Origin: Oscillospiraceae bacterium
GTDB taxonomy: Bacteria; Bacillota; Clostridia; Oscillospirales; Acutalibacteraceae
Reading direction: 5' to 3'
Length of the DNA stretch: 45,170 nucleotides
Assembly (NCBI GenBank): GCA_015065965.1
Contig: SVPH01000022.1
Coordinates: forward strand, 1 to 45,170
Below the pieces are notes generated by a model. It was given only the letters and a program-made list of their open reading frames with translations, ran no database searches and had not been told where the DNA came from. The position numbers and the translations under genes are program-made. Position 1 is the stretch's first letter; the number at the start of each line of letters is the position of its first letter. This document shows, one piece after another, positions 16,559 to 26,164 of the stretch.

Positions 16559-17257
16559 TTAAACAAAAAATTTTCGGCTTACCCATGCTTTGAGTCGCTT
16601 ACTTTTTTCAAGAACTGCAAAAAATATCATAAGCGAAACGCAGCAAGCAGTCATAACAAGTGAAACTGTTATTTGTAGTTTGTTGATGTAAAACATACTC
16701 ATACAAATTTCTATAACAAAACTCATAATATTTATTGCACCGAGCACTGCAATTGCTATCAGTGATTTTGTTCTCGGCTTTTTCAGCCAAAAAATAAACA
16801 TGTTGCATATTGCCCATAAAGCAATAACCACCGGCAAAACGAGTGAACTGAACCAACCGTTTTCATCGCCGTAGATTCTGAACATATTCAGATAAACCAA
16901 AAGCGCAATTGCATCAATGCCAAGCGAAACAACGGGTATCTGCTTTTTCCACAAAAGAGGAAAAACAAACCATATCCATGCAACGGCAAAACCGCCCACA
17001 ACGTATTTCATAACTCCGCTGTCAAAAACAAATATATTCAGAACAATCAGAACCAAATTCGGTATAAGCATTATAAGCGAGAAGATAAATCCCCAATACC
17101 GCTTGTTCACAGACTTCGGAATATCAACCGTTTCCGGATATGCAGGTTTTTGACTTTCCGTAATCTGTTCTCTGGGATTTATAACGGGTGTATCGCACAA
17201 AGGACACTCATGGCAGCCTTTTTCAAGTTCAACTCCGCAATTCACACAATATGACAT
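16559..17257 (-). CDS. Zinc-ribbon membrane protein of unknown function (DUF6320-like)
   Basis: A 232-residue protein that begins with a short zinc ribbon (C4-x2-C7 ... C18-x2-C21 in MSYCVNCGVELEKGCHECPL), then a Pro-rich linker, then about six hydrophobic helices from residue 50 onward ending in a basic tail. The pattern is that of a DUF6320-type protein, a name I attach with moderate confidence. Its ATG overlaps the stop of the preceding acyltransferase gene (TAATG), so the two are translationally coupled and probably act together, perhaps in making or modifying a lipid or acylated cell-envelope molecule. The function is not established. Confidence 0.75.
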   Translation of the reverse strand: MSYCVNCGVELEKGCHECPLCDTPVINPREQITESQKPAYPETVDIPKSVNKRYWGFIFSLIMLIPNLVLIVLNIFVFDSGVMKYVVGGFAVAWIWFVFPLLWKKQIPVVSLGIDAIALLVYLNMFRIYGDENGWFSSLVLPVVIALWAICNMFIFWLKKPRTKSLIAIAVLGAINIMSFVIEICMSMFYINKLQITVSLVMTACCVSLMIFFAVLEKSKRLKAWVSRKFFV

Positions 17258-18567
17258 TACCTGTCACCTCCCATAATTGCATGCCTGTTACTTTCAATTT
17301 TCACAGGAATTCCGAATTTAACAAGGGTTGTAAATATATCCCTTTGTATTTTGTTTTCTTCAAATATATTCGAAACTGTCAGTGCAAGAGTACCGTCAAA
17401 AGAAACGGCTCCGCACTTTGCACCCATAAGCATACCCGGTCCCGTAACAAGGGTCAGTTTTTCAATATAAGGTGTCATTTCCGCAGGTGTTTTTATGATT
17501 CCGACATTGGTTATAAGTGCGCTTGTTGCCTTTTCACCCGCTACCTTATAAACCATGCTTATGCCGAAATCCTTAAGAAAAGAGGGTAAAATACGCATGA
17601 TCGGATTTTTCTCTATACCTGCATTACCGTGCATCATCGCCTGAAGTTCTTTTTCATTATTGATATAACGAAGATAGAGTGAAAGTTGCTTTACTATTTC
17701 CGAGAAAGTGTACTCACCCATTTTAGGGTCAATCTGAAAAGAATAACAGAGCATAAAATTACGCAGAGTTTCGCTTTTATAAAAGTTCCTTACATTTACG
17801 GGAATCTGAACGCCCACATGTTTTTCTTTGTTGTTTTCTTCCTCTTCCTGCATGTTATACATAACCCAAAGAAGCACTGCCGCCAGATATTCGGTTATTG
17901 TTACTCCGTATTCATGCGCTTTTTCTTTTAACGCCGAAACAGGCATATAACCTGTTGTAACGCAAAGACGGTGCTTAGGCAGCCTTTTACCTTTATAGTG
18001 GTAAGTGAACTTATAAAATCTTTTTCCTTTTGCCTTTGAGTTGGAGTATTTAAGGTATGCGTCCTCACTCTCTTCCTCATGCGGCTTTTCATTTATATCA
18101 AAAACACTTTCTCCGTTCGGAATTTCTTTGCCCGTAAGGCGGAGATAAACCGCAAGCAGAGTCATAAAAAACCTTGATGCACCGTAACCGTCTGTTACAG
18201 CATGATAAAATTCTGCTGATATTCTGTTTTCATAATAGTAAATTTTGATAAGGTAGCCATTGTTTTCTTTCCATTTTACCCTTAAGCAAGGGTTGCCTAT
18301 ATCCGGCATAACAGGCGGCGCACCGTTAGGATTTTTCTCAAGATAGTGCCAGAAAAACCCGTTGCGCATCCGCACATCAAAGCAAGGAAAACGTGGCATA
18401 GTTTTCTCCAATGCTTCTTGAAGCAAATCAGGGTCAATTTTTTCCGTCAGCGTTGCTGAAAGCCTGAATACATTGGACCATGACGAACTGTTCTGACCCG
18501 GGAATGCCTTAGCCGCATTATCAAGTTTATACCACTGGCGCTGTTTCAAAGGTAATTTTGATTTCAT
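17257..18567 (-). CDS. Condensation-domain-like acyltransferase
   Basis: A 436-residue protein of the CoA-dependent acyltransferase / alcohol acetyltransferase fold, related to condensation and PapA-type domains. The catalytic HxxxDG motif is seen as FYHAVTDGYG near residue 130. An N-terminal strand-helix unit (QRQWYKLDNAAKAF) and a later VSNIFEEN-type segment fit the fold. I choose the ATG at 18567, which has AGGTGA 6 nt upstream; a GTG at 18576 is also in frame but has no ribosome binding site. It starts 12 nt after polC and overlaps the zinc-ribbon membrane protein by 1 nt. Acyl donor and acceptor cannot be told. No phosphopantetheine carrier gene is nearby, arguing against a classical peptide-synthesis role. 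Confidence 0.8.
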   Translation of the reverse strand: MKSKLPLKQRQWYKLDNAAKAFPGQNSSSWSNVFRLSATLTEKIDPDLLQEALEKTMPRFPCFDVRMRNGFFWHYLEKNPNGAPPVMPDIGNPCLRVKWKENNGYLIKIYYYENRISAEFYHAVTDGYGASRFFMTLLAVYLRLTGKEIPNGESVFDINEKPHEEESEDAYLKYSNSKAKGKRFYKFTYHYKGKRLPKHRLCVTTGYMPVSALKEKAHEYGVTITEYLAAVLLWVMYNMQEEEENNKEKHVGVQIPVNVRNFYKSETLRNFMLCYSFQIDPKMGEYTFSEIVKQLSLYLRYINNEKELQAMMHGNAGIEKNPIMRILPSFLKDFGISMVYKVAGEKATSALITNVGIIKTPAEMTPYIEKLTLVTGPGMLMGAKCGAVSFDGTLALTVSNIFEENKIQRDIFTTLVKFGIPVKIESNRHAIMGGDR

Positions 18568-18579
18568 AAGTTTCACCTG

Positions 18580-21500
18580 TCAGAAGAAACTGAGTTGTGT
18601 TGTTTTGGGAAGAGATTCAAATGCTCCGCCCTCTTCAAGAGCGGCAATAATTGTTTTTGATGCACCTGAACGGAGTTGGAAATCCTCAATCGAAAGAAAT
18701 TCTCCGCCGCCGTCATTGCGTGCCGCTTCAAGACCTTCAGCCGCTCTGCCGCCGCAACCTGCAATAGCCGAGAAAGGAAGCCTTATCTTTCCGTCCTCAA
18801 TGATATATCTGTTTGCAGTAGATTTATAAATATCTATCGGCAAAATTTCAACACCTCTTGCCATCATCTCATTGATAACCTGAAGAGAAGTGAAGGTGCC
18901 TTCCTCCTTGGCTGTGGCGGTTTTCATTTGCATTTTTTGCTTAATCTCGTCCATTTTCTTTTTAACCGCTCCCCTTCCTGCAAGAACGGCAGCGGTATCA
19001 ATATCTTCACCGCGCACGGTCATATAGGTTGCATAGTATTCAACAGGACGGTAAAGTTTATACCATGCAAGGCGCATTGCAGCGCTAACATATGCAGCGG
19101 CATGAGCCTTAGGGAACATATACTTGATTTTCATACAGGAATCCAGATACCACTGCGGAACATCGTGGTCAAGCATTTCTTTTTTATGCTCATCTGTCAG
19201 GAGCGAAGTTGCCTTACCTTTTCTGACAATTTCCATAATCTTAAATGCCATGCCCTTTTCAACGCCTTTGTTGATAAGGTAGACCATAATGTTATCACGC
19301 GTTCCGATAACTTCTGAAATTGTACAGGTGCCGTTTTTGATAAGATCCTGCGCATTGCCGATCCAAACATCGGTACCGTGTGAAAGACCTGAAATCTGGA
19401 GCATGTCCGAAAAATTCTTAGGCTGTGATTCGATAAGCATCTGGCGCACAAACGGTGTGCCGAGTTCAGGCAGCGAAAGTGTGCCCGTTTCACAGTCAAT
19501 ATCCTCTGCGGTTACTCCGAGAGGCTCGGGAGAAGTGAGAAGTTCGTAAAGTTTCGGGTCACAGATATCAATTTTCATAACATTTGTGCCTGTCATATCC
19601 TCAAGATGTTTATAGAGAGTCGGAACATCATGACCCAGATTATCAAGTTTGAGGATTGTATCGTGAAGCGAATGGAAATCAAAGTGAGTTGTTCTGTGGA
19701 TTGAATCCGCATCATCGGCAGGGTGCTGAATAGGAGTGAAATCCTCCGCATCCATATCGGCAGGCACAACAACCATGCCGCCGGGATGCTGACCGGTTGT
19801 TCTTTTAACACCTACACAGCCCTGAACAAGGCGTTCTTCCTCTGCTCTTGAAAGAAATACGCCTTTTTCCTCAGCCCACTTTTTGACGAACCCGAAAGCG
19901 GTTTTGTCCGCAAGGGTGCCTATTGTACCCGCCTTGAAAACATGCGTTTTACCGAAAAGTTCCTCGGTATATCTGTGTGCGTAGAACTGATATTCACCTG
20001 AAAAGTTAAGGTCAATATCAGGCTGCTTATCGCCGTAGAAACCAAGGAAAGTTTCAAACGGAATATCATGACCGTCGCGGTGCATGGGTTTATGGCAATT
20101 AGGGCAGTCTTTGGGCGGCATATCATAGCCTGAGCCGTATTCACCCTTATAGAAAAATTCACTGTGCTTGCAATCCTCACATATATAGTGCGGAACAAGC
20201 GGATTAACCTCAGAAATACCTGCAGCAAAAGCAACAAACGACGAACCAACAGAACCTCTCGAACCGACGTAGTAGCCGTTATCCATTGAGTTCCAAACAA
20301 GTTTCTGAGCGATAATATAAAGAACGGCGAAACCGTTTTTAATGATTGAATCGAGTTCTTTATCAAGCCTTTCCTTGATATATTCAGGCAGAGGATTGCC
20401 GTAGTAATCCTGCATCCTGTCATAACAAATCTGGCGGAGTTCTTCGTCCGCTCCCTCAATTTTGGGCGGATATGTTCCGTCGGGAATGGGCTTTATTTCC
20501 TCACACATATCGGCAATAAGATTAGGATTTTTAACAACAACTTCATATGCCGTTTCTTCGCCGAGATACTCAAATTCGGCAAGCATATCCTGAGTAGTGC
20601 GCAGATAGAGCGGTGCTTGCTCAGAAGCATCCTTGAAGCCCTGACCTGCCATAAGAATTTCTCTGAATATCTTATCGCTCTCCTCCATGAAGTGAACGTC
20701 ACCCGTTGCAACAACGGGAATGCTAAGTTCATCTGCAAGGTGAATAATGCGTCTGTTTATTTCACATAAATCATCTTCGGAATCAACCATACCTTCACGA
20801 ACCATGAAAGCGTTGTTGCCGTTCGGCTGAATTTCAAGGTAATTGTAAATGCTTGCGATTTCAAGCAACTTTTCTTTGGGCATGCCCATATAAATTGCCT
20901 GATATAGTTGACCTGCTTCACACGCGCTGCCGACAATAAGTCCTTCCTTATGAGCGATGAGTTCGCTTCTCGGTATTCTCGGATGGCGGTAATAGTATTC
21001 AAGATTTGATTTTGAAATAAGTTGATAAAGGTGCTTAAGACCTATCTTGTTTTTAGCAAGAAGGATTATATGGTAAGTCGGTAAACGTTTAACATTAACA
21101 GGGATTTTTTCATTTATCTGTGAAACATTTTCAACACCTTTTGCCTGACAGAGTTCGACGAGTTTTTCAAAAATTCTTGCAAGCGCACCTGCATCTTCAT
21201 CCGCTCTGTGGTGGTCAAATTTAGGCAGTTTGAAATAGTTAGATATGGAATCGAGTTTATAGTTCTTGATGCCCTCGATAAGGCTCTGCGCCATAACAAG
21301 GGTATCAATATGAGCATAGTTATATTCAATGCCGTTTCTTTTGCAGGTATGCTTTATAACATTGGTATCAAAGGTTGCGTTATGCGCTACAAGAACGCCG
21401 TCACCGCAGAACTCAAAGAATTTGCGTACAGCCTCGCCCTCTTTTGGCGCATTGGCAACCATTGAATTTGTAATGCCTGTAAGTTCGGTAATCTTTGCAG

Positions 21501-22863
21501 GAATCGGCATTTCAGGATTAACAAAAGTCTGGAATCTGCCTCTCTCCGCACCGTCAACATATTTTACGGCACCGATTTCGGTAAGGCGCACTTTATCCGT
21601 ACGCAGACCTGTTGTTTCTACGTCAAAAACAATAAAAGTACCGCTCATGGGCATATCAACATTACCCGTTACTATTTTAGCTGAGTCATCAACAAGATAA
21701 CCCTCCATGCCGTAAATAACCTTTATGCCGTTTTTCTTGGCTGCAGCAGCGGCTTCGGGAAACGCCTGAACAACACCGTGGTCAGTTATGGCAACAGCCT
21801 TATGACCCCATTTTGCCGCTCTGGCAACAAGTTTTGCTGCACTTGTCATACCGTCCATGGCGGACATATTGGTGTGCATATGAAGTTCAACGCGTTTTTC
21901 TTCCGCCGTGTCTTCAATACCGATTTCTTCAATCAGCATAATGGAATTTGCTTTTATACAGTAGGTCTTGATATAGTCATCATACTCTACATGACCTCTG
22001 AGCATAACAACTTTGCCATCAGCAAGCCCTGCAACCAGTTGCTCACAATTCTGAGATGCCTCAAAGATTTTAACGGTGTATGAGTTCGTTTTATCTGTTA
22101 TGTTAAAATTAATAATTTTGCGTTTACCGTCACGGGTATCACGCATATCAAGCGAAAAAACTCTGCCCCAAACAGTAACATTGCCGTCATCGAGCGAAAT
22201 ACCGCTGAGAGGAACAGGCTTTGACTTTATTTTACTGCCATAGATAACTTTTGCGTTGGTAAGTGAAATGGGAAGATCGTCATACTCCTGCTTGGGTGCT
22301 TTAGGTTTTTTTGCTTCCTCTGCAACCGGAACTTCAATCTTAATGTTATCCGCCTGCATCTGAACATACTCAGGCGAATCAAGTTTAGGCGCACCGCTTT
22401 CACCTTTTATGCTAACTTCGGCTTGTATGCCGAAAATTTCCTTGATATATCTGACAAGAAAATCTTTTGCGCCTGCCTCATTAAGAATATCCGCACCGTT
22501 AAAAACGCTTAATTCCAATGAATTTTCACCAAATGAAAACTTTGCATTCTCCAAAAAACCGTTTGCGGCAGCAACATTTTCTTTTAATGCCCTCACCAGT
22601 TGGGGTGCACATTTATCCGAAAACGCACTGTAATGGTAACGAGGCTCGATAACAACCTTGTTAATACCCAATGCGTTCTTTATTTCACTCTGAGCAGAGA
22701 TAATAAACTTATCCTCAACATAACAATCAAACCGAGCAGTTATGCTCAGTTTCATTGTTTCTTCATCAAGGAATATTTTTTCAACAACGCCGCCTGCGAA
22801 TATTTCACGCAAGCCTGCATTGATTAATTCTCCTATAAAATTTAAAATACTGTTTTCGTGCAT
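18580..22863 (-). CDS. polC: DNA polymerase III alpha subunit, Gram-positive type (PolC)
   Basis: The 1427-residue replicative DNA polymerase of low-GC Gram-positives. N-terminal domain to about residue 200, then an OB fold (VTVWGRVFSLDMRDTRDGKR), a PHP domain (VELHMHTNMSAMDG, AITDHGVVQAFPE) split by a DnaQ-like proofreading exonuclease beginning near residue 405 (FIVFDVETTGL, ending HRADEDAGALA). The polymerase core follows with a Cys4 zinc element (CEDCKHSEF ... CPNCHKPM), YVGSRGSVGSS near residue 865 and the metal-binding Asp motif DIDLNFSGE near 950. I place the start at the ATG at 22863, with GAGGA 5 nt upstream and 7 nt past the ispG stop; the frame extends 17 codons further upstream without a better site. 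The ispG-polC adjacency is standard in Clostridia. Confidence 0.97.
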   Translation of the reverse strand: MHENSILNFIGELINAGLREIFAGGVVEKIFLDEETMKLSITARFDCYVEDKFIISAQSEIKNALGINKVVIEPRYHYSAFSDKCAPQLVRALKENVAAANGFLENAKFSFGENSLELSVFNGADILNEAGAKDFLVRYIKEIFGIQAEVSIKGESGAPKLDSPEYVQMQADNIKIEVPVAEEAKKPKAPKQEYDDLPISLTNAKVIYGSKIKSKPVPLSGISLDDGNVTVWGRVFSLDMRDTRDGKRKIINFNITDKTNSYTVKIFEASQNCEQLVAGLADGKVVMLRGHVEYDDYIKTYCIKANSIMLIEEIGIEDTAEEKRVELHMHTNMSAMDGMTSAAKLVARAAKWGHKAVAITDHGVVQAFPEAAAAAKKNGIKVIYGMEGYLVDDSAKIVTGNVDMPMSGTFIVFDVETTGLRTDKVRLTEIGAVKYVDGAERGRFQTFVNPEMPIPAKITELTGITNSMVANAPKEGEAVRKFFEFCGDGVLVAHNATFDTNVIKHTCKRNGIEYNYAHIDTLVMAQSLIEGIKNYKLDSISNYFKLPKFDHHRADEDAGALARIFEKLVELCQAKGVENVSQINEKIPVNVKRLPTYHIILLAKNKIGLKHLYQLISKSNLEYYYRHPRIPRSELIAHKEGLIVGSACEAGQLYQAIYMGMPKEKLLEIASIYNYLEIQPNGNNAFMVREGMVDSEDDLCEINRRIIHLADELSIPVVATGDVHFMEESDKIFREILMAGQGFKDASEQAPLYLRTTQDMLAEFEYLGEETAYEVVVKNPNLIADMCEEIKPIPDGTYPPKIEGADEELRQICYDRMQDYYGNPLPEYIKERLDKELDSIIKNGFAVLYIIAQKLVWNSMDNGYYVGSRGSVGSSFVAFAAGISEVNPLVPHYICEDCKHSEFFYKGEYGSGYDMPPKDCPNCHKPMHRDGHDIPFETFLGFYGDKQPDIDLNFSGEYQFYAHRYTEELFGKTHVFKAGTIGTLADKTAFGFVKKWAEEKGVFLSRAEEERLVQGCVGVKRTTGQHPGGMVVVPADMDAEDFTPIQHPADDADSIHRTTHFDFHSLHDTILKLDNLGHDVPTLYKHLEDMTGTNVMKIDICDPKLYELLTSPEPLGVTAEDIDCETGTLSLPELGTPFVRQMLIESQPKNFSDMLQISGLSHGTDVWIGNAQDLIKNGTCTISEVIGTRDNIMVYLINKGVEKGMAFKIMEIVRKGKATSLLTDEHKKEMLDHDVPQWYLDSCMKIKYMFPKAHAAAYVSAAMRLAWYKLYRPVEYYATYMTVRGEDIDTAAVLAGRGAVKKKMDEIKQKMQMKTATAKEEGTFTSLQVINEMMARGVEILPIDIYKSTANRYIIEDGKIRLPFSAIAGCGGRAAEGLEAARNDGGGEFLSIEDFQLRSGASKTIIAALEEGGAFESLPKTTQLSFF

Positions 22864-22870
22864 TTTGTCC

Positions 22871-23920
22871 TCATATCTTATCAATTTCTGCCAAAAGCGT
22901 GTCAACCGCTTCATTTTCAGGCACTTTGCAAATTATTTCGCCTTTTTTGAATATCAAAGCACAGCCGTCGCCACCTGCGATGCCGATATCTGCTTCTCTT
23001 GCTTCACCGGGCCCGTTAACTGCGCAGCCCATAACAGCAACTTTTATGTTCTTTTTGCAACCCGAAAGGCGTGACTCAACCTCATTGGCAAGTCCGATGA
23101 GGTCTATTTTTGTTCTGCCGCAAGTCGGACATGAAACAATATCCGGGCAATCCGTTTTAAGACCGATTGCTTTGAGAATTCCGTTTGCCGCCGCAACCTC
23201 TTTAACGGGGTCATCGGTCATGGAAACTCTGATTGTATCGCCAATGCCGTCAAGCAGCAACGAGCCGATACCGATTGACGACTTTATCAGCGCCATGTTG
23301 TGTGTTCCTGCCTCGGTAACTCCAAGATGCAAAGGATAATCGCATTTTTCGGCAACGAGCCTGTATGCCGCCGCCATTATATTAACATTTGAAGATTTTA
23401 TTGAAATAATTATATCATTGAAATCGCACTGTTCCAGCAGTGAAACATGACCAAGCGCACTTTCCGCAAGCGCTTTGGCACAAGGTGAACCGTACTTTGA
23501 AAGCAGTTCTTTTTCAAGCGAACCCGAGTTAACGCCGATGCGGATAGGCACCTGCCTTTCTTTACAGGCATTTGCAACCGCTCTTACTCTGTCCATTGAG
23601 CCGATGTTGCCGGGGTTGATTCTTATTTTATCAACACCTGCTTCAAGGCTTGCAAGTGCAAGACGATAATCAAAATGAATATCGGCAACAACAGGCACCG
23701 AAAGATTTTCTTTCAGTTTTCTGATAAGTTCAACAGCCGCCATATCGGGCACTGCGGCACGGATAATCTCACAACCTGCTTTTTCAAGTTCAACAGCCTG
23801 TTTTACGCTGCCCTCAATATCAGAAGCAGGTTTGTTGAGCATTGATTGAACCGTGATTTTAGAATCGCCGCCTACATAGATATTGCCTACCTTAACTTTT
23901 CTGCTGTTTCGCCTTTCCAT
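22871..23920 (-). CDS. ispG: 4-hydroxy-3-methylbut-2-en-1-yl diphosphate synthase (IspG)
   Basis: A 349-residue [4Fe-4S] enzyme of the non-mevalonate (MEP) isoprenoid pathway, converting MEcPP to HMBPP. The N-terminal TIM barrel has VQSMLNKPASD and EIIRAAVPD; the C-terminal domain holds the cluster Cys in SCPTCGRTKIDL and GCAVNGPGEA. The product is the usual short bacterial form without the plant insert. It starts 4 nt after rseP, with AGAGG in the overlap region, and 7 nt before polC. With dxr in the same operon, two MEP steps are co-transcribed with uppS, the user of the isoprenoid product. Confidence 0.97.
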   Translation of the reverse strand: MERRNSRKVKVGNIYVGGDSKITVQSMLNKPASDIEGSVKQAVELEKAGCEIIRAAVPDMAAVELIRKLKENLSVPVVADIHFDYRLALASLEAGVDKIRINPGNIGSMDRVRAVANACKERQVPIRIGVNSGSLEKELLSKYGSPCAKALAESALGHVSLLEQCDFNDIIISIKSSNVNIMAAAYRLVAEKCDYPLHLGVTEAGTHNMALIKSSIGIGSLLLDGIGDTIRVSMTDDPVKEVAAANGILKAIGLKTDCPDIVSCPTCGRTKIDLIGLANEVESRLSGCKKNIKVAVMGCAVNGPGEAREADIGIAGGDGCALIFKKGEIICKVPENEAVDTLLAEIDKI

Positions 23921-23924
23921 AAAA

Positions 23925-25004
23925 CTAACCTCTTATCAATCTCATTATATCGCTGAATGAAATTACAACCATCAATAAAAGAAGAAGAACCATTCCTACC
24001 GCATGAACCCATCCTTCATATTTCTGCGGAACAGGCTTTCTGAATATAAACTCAATAGCAAGGAAGAAAAGTCTGCCGCCGTCAAGCGCGGGAAGCGGAA
24101 GAAGATTAAACAAACCGATATTAATCGCTATAAGCGCCATAAGCATGAGCAGATAGGTATAATCCGTCTGCTGATTTGCCGTCTGCGCAGCATCTGCAAT
24201 AAATGACACCGTACCTATCGGACCCGAAAGGTCGCTTAAGCCATACTGACCCGTTACAAGGTCAAGAAGACTTATCCACACAATTCGCCCTATTGATACT
24301 GATTCCAGCACGGCATTCTTTGCAACATTTGCAAAAGTCGGCTCAACGCCTCTGATTATAAAATCATAAATTATCGTAAGCGTGCCATTACGATCCATTG
24401 TTTGAAAAGGAACTTCGGGAAGTTCAACTTTTTCGCCGTTTCTGTCAACGGTAAAATCAATAATGCCGTCTTTATCCCTTGCCATAAGGAAACTTAAATC
24501 ATATTCGGAATAAACTTTCTTTCCGTTGATTTTTTCAATTTTATCGCCAGCCTGCAAATACTGACTGCTGACTGAATTTTCCTCAAAAGAATGAATTTCA
24601 GGCAAACCGATAAGATTTGACTGAGAAAGCATAACCGCAACTATTATAACACCCATTATGAGGTTAACAGTGCCGCCTGCTGCAATAATTATAAATCTCT
24701 GCCATGCAGGCTTTTTATAAAATGCCCTGTCACTCTCACTCTCGTCGTCTTCACCTTCCATGCTGACATAACCGCCGATGGGGAAAAGACGAAGTGCATA
24801 CTGAGTTTCGCCTTTCTTGAATTTAAAAAGAGCAGGACCCATGCCCATTGAAAACTCGTTTACCTGAACCTTAAAAAGTTTTGCAAAAAGGAAATGACCG
24901 AGTTCATGGAAGAATATAAGCAAACCGAAAAAAAGAATGGCAATTAGAACAGGCCATGCTTTACTCCATATTTCGCCTGCGGTGATAAGTGGAATTATTC
25001 TCAT
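23925..25004 (-). CDS. rseP: RseP/RasP-type site-2 intramembrane metalloprotease
   Basis: A 359-residue M50 zinc protease that cuts membrane proteins inside the bilayer, such as anti-sigma factors and signal-peptide remnants. The first membrane helix carries the zinc motif H33-E34-x2-H37 (FFHELGHFLF); a PDZ domain lies between (about 125-195: LQAGDKIEKINGKKV); a late helix carries the third ligand in NLLPLPALDGGRLFF. The start overlaps the dxr stop (ATGA). It could take part in degrading the membrane anti-sigma factor encoded at 7218, as RasP does for RsiW in Bacillus, but nothing in the sequence shows this link. Confidence 0.96.
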   Translation of the reverse strand: MRIIPLITAGEIWSKAWPVLIAILFFGLLIFFHELGHFLFAKLFKVQVNEFSMGMGPALFKFKKGETQYALRLFPIGGYVSMEGEDDESESDRAFYKKPAWQRFIIIAAGGTVNLIMGVIIVAVMLSQSNLIGLPEIHSFEENSVSSQYLQAGDKIEKINGKKVYSEYDLSFLMARDKDGIIDFTVDRNGEKVELPEVPFQTMDRNGTLTIIYDFIIRGVEPTFANVAKNAVLESVSIGRIVWISLLDLVTGQYGLSDLSGPIGTVSFIADAAQTANQQTDYTYLLMLMALIAINIGLFNLLPLPALDGGRLFFLAIEFIFRKPVPQKYEGWVHAVGMVLLLLLMVVISFSDIMRLIRG

Positions 25005-26146
25005 ATAAATAACCTTTCTGTTTCGGCTCTCACAAACATATCGGTTTCAAAAACCTGTTCAAGTGTGTAATCCGAAACCTGAGCAACGCTTTCAAAAGCG
25101 GCTTCAACCGCTTTAGGAATATCAAGAAAACCGATTTTGCCGTTTCTGAAAAGTTCGTTCGCTTTTTCATTTGCGGCATTTACTGCTGCAGGATAAAGAC
25201 CGCCCATTTCAATGGCTTTTCTGCACAGATTAATACACGCAAAGGTTTCATAATCGGGCTTTTCAAAAGTAAGCGTTGCCAACTGCGCCAAATCAAGTTG
25301 ACCTACAGGGCTGATACAGCGGTCAGGATATGTGAGCGCATACTGAATGGGAATTCTCATGTCGGGCAAACCGAGTTGAGCAATCACTGAATTATCAATA
25401 TATTCTACAAGAGAATGAACTATGCTCTGCCTGTGAACAACAATATCAATATCCGCCGCTTTCATGCCGAAAAGCCACGCTGCTTCAATAAGTTCAAGTC
25501 CTTTGTTCATCATAGTAGCAGAGTCGATGGTTATTTTTGCACCCATGCTCCAGTTGGGATGCTTAAGAGCCTGCTCAAGCGTAACTTTCTCAAGTTCCGC
25601 CTTGCTTTTGCCGAAGAACGGACCGCCGGAAGCGGTGAGAATAAGCCTTTTAACCTGATTTTTGCCCTGACATCCCTGAAGTGACTGAAAAATAGCCGAA
25701 TGCTCACTGTCAACGGGCAGAATGGCAACGCCCCTGTCCGCAGCGGCATCCATAACGATTTTTCCGCCCGCAACAAGGGTTTCTTTATTTGCAAGGGCAA
25801 TATTACTGCCCTCTTCAATTGCCGCAAGAGTGGGAGCAAGCCCCGCAATGCCTACAATGCTGTTGAGCACTGTATCGGCACCGCAACGCGCGCATTCTAT
25901 AATACCTTCCGTACCTGAAAGAACCTTTGTATCAGTATCCGCAACCCGTATTTTTAAATTCTCAGCCGCTTTTTCATCTGCAACAGCAACAATACGCGGA
26001 GAAAATTTTCTGATTTGCTCCTCAATTATATCCGTTCTTGAGTTTGCAGTAAGAGCAACCACATCAAAGCCCATAAGTTCTGCAACCTCAAGAGCCTGAA
26101 CCCCTATTGAACCCGTTGAACCGAGCACAGCAAGAGTTTTTGTCAT
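25001..26146 (-). CDS. dxr: 1-deoxy-D-xylulose 5-phosphate reductoisomerase
   Basis: A 381-residue NADPH-dependent enzyme making MEP from DXP, the first committed step of the MEP isoprenoid pathway and the target of fosmidomycin. The nucleotide-binding start LAVLGSTGSIGVQALEVA is perfect. Metal and substrate motifs follow: NKETLVAGG, PVDSEHSAIFQSLQG, LTASGGPF, HPNWSMGAKITIDSATMMNKGLELIEA. Length is normal. It starts 18 nt after cdsA and overlaps rseP by 4 nt. Confidence 0.97.
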   Translation of the reverse strand: MTKTLAVLGSTGSIGVQALEVAELMGFDVVALTANSRTDIIEEQIRKFSPRIVAVADEKAAENLKIRVADTDTKVLSGTEGIIECARCGADTVLNSIVGIAGLAPTLAAIEEGSNIALANKETLVAGGKIVMDAAADRGVAILPVDSEHSAIFQSLQGCQGKNQVKRLILTASGGPFFGKSKAELEKVTLEQALKHPNWSMGAKITIDSATMMNKGLELIEAAWLFGMKAADIDIVVHRQSIVHSLVEYIDNSVIAQLGLPDMRIPIQYALTYPDRCISPVGQLDLAQLATLTFEKPDYETFACINLCRKAIEMGGLYPAAVNAANEKANELFRNGKIGFLDIPKAVEAAFESVAQVSDYTLEQVFETDMFVRAETERLFI

Positions 26147-26164
26147 ATAATCAATCCTTAAAAA

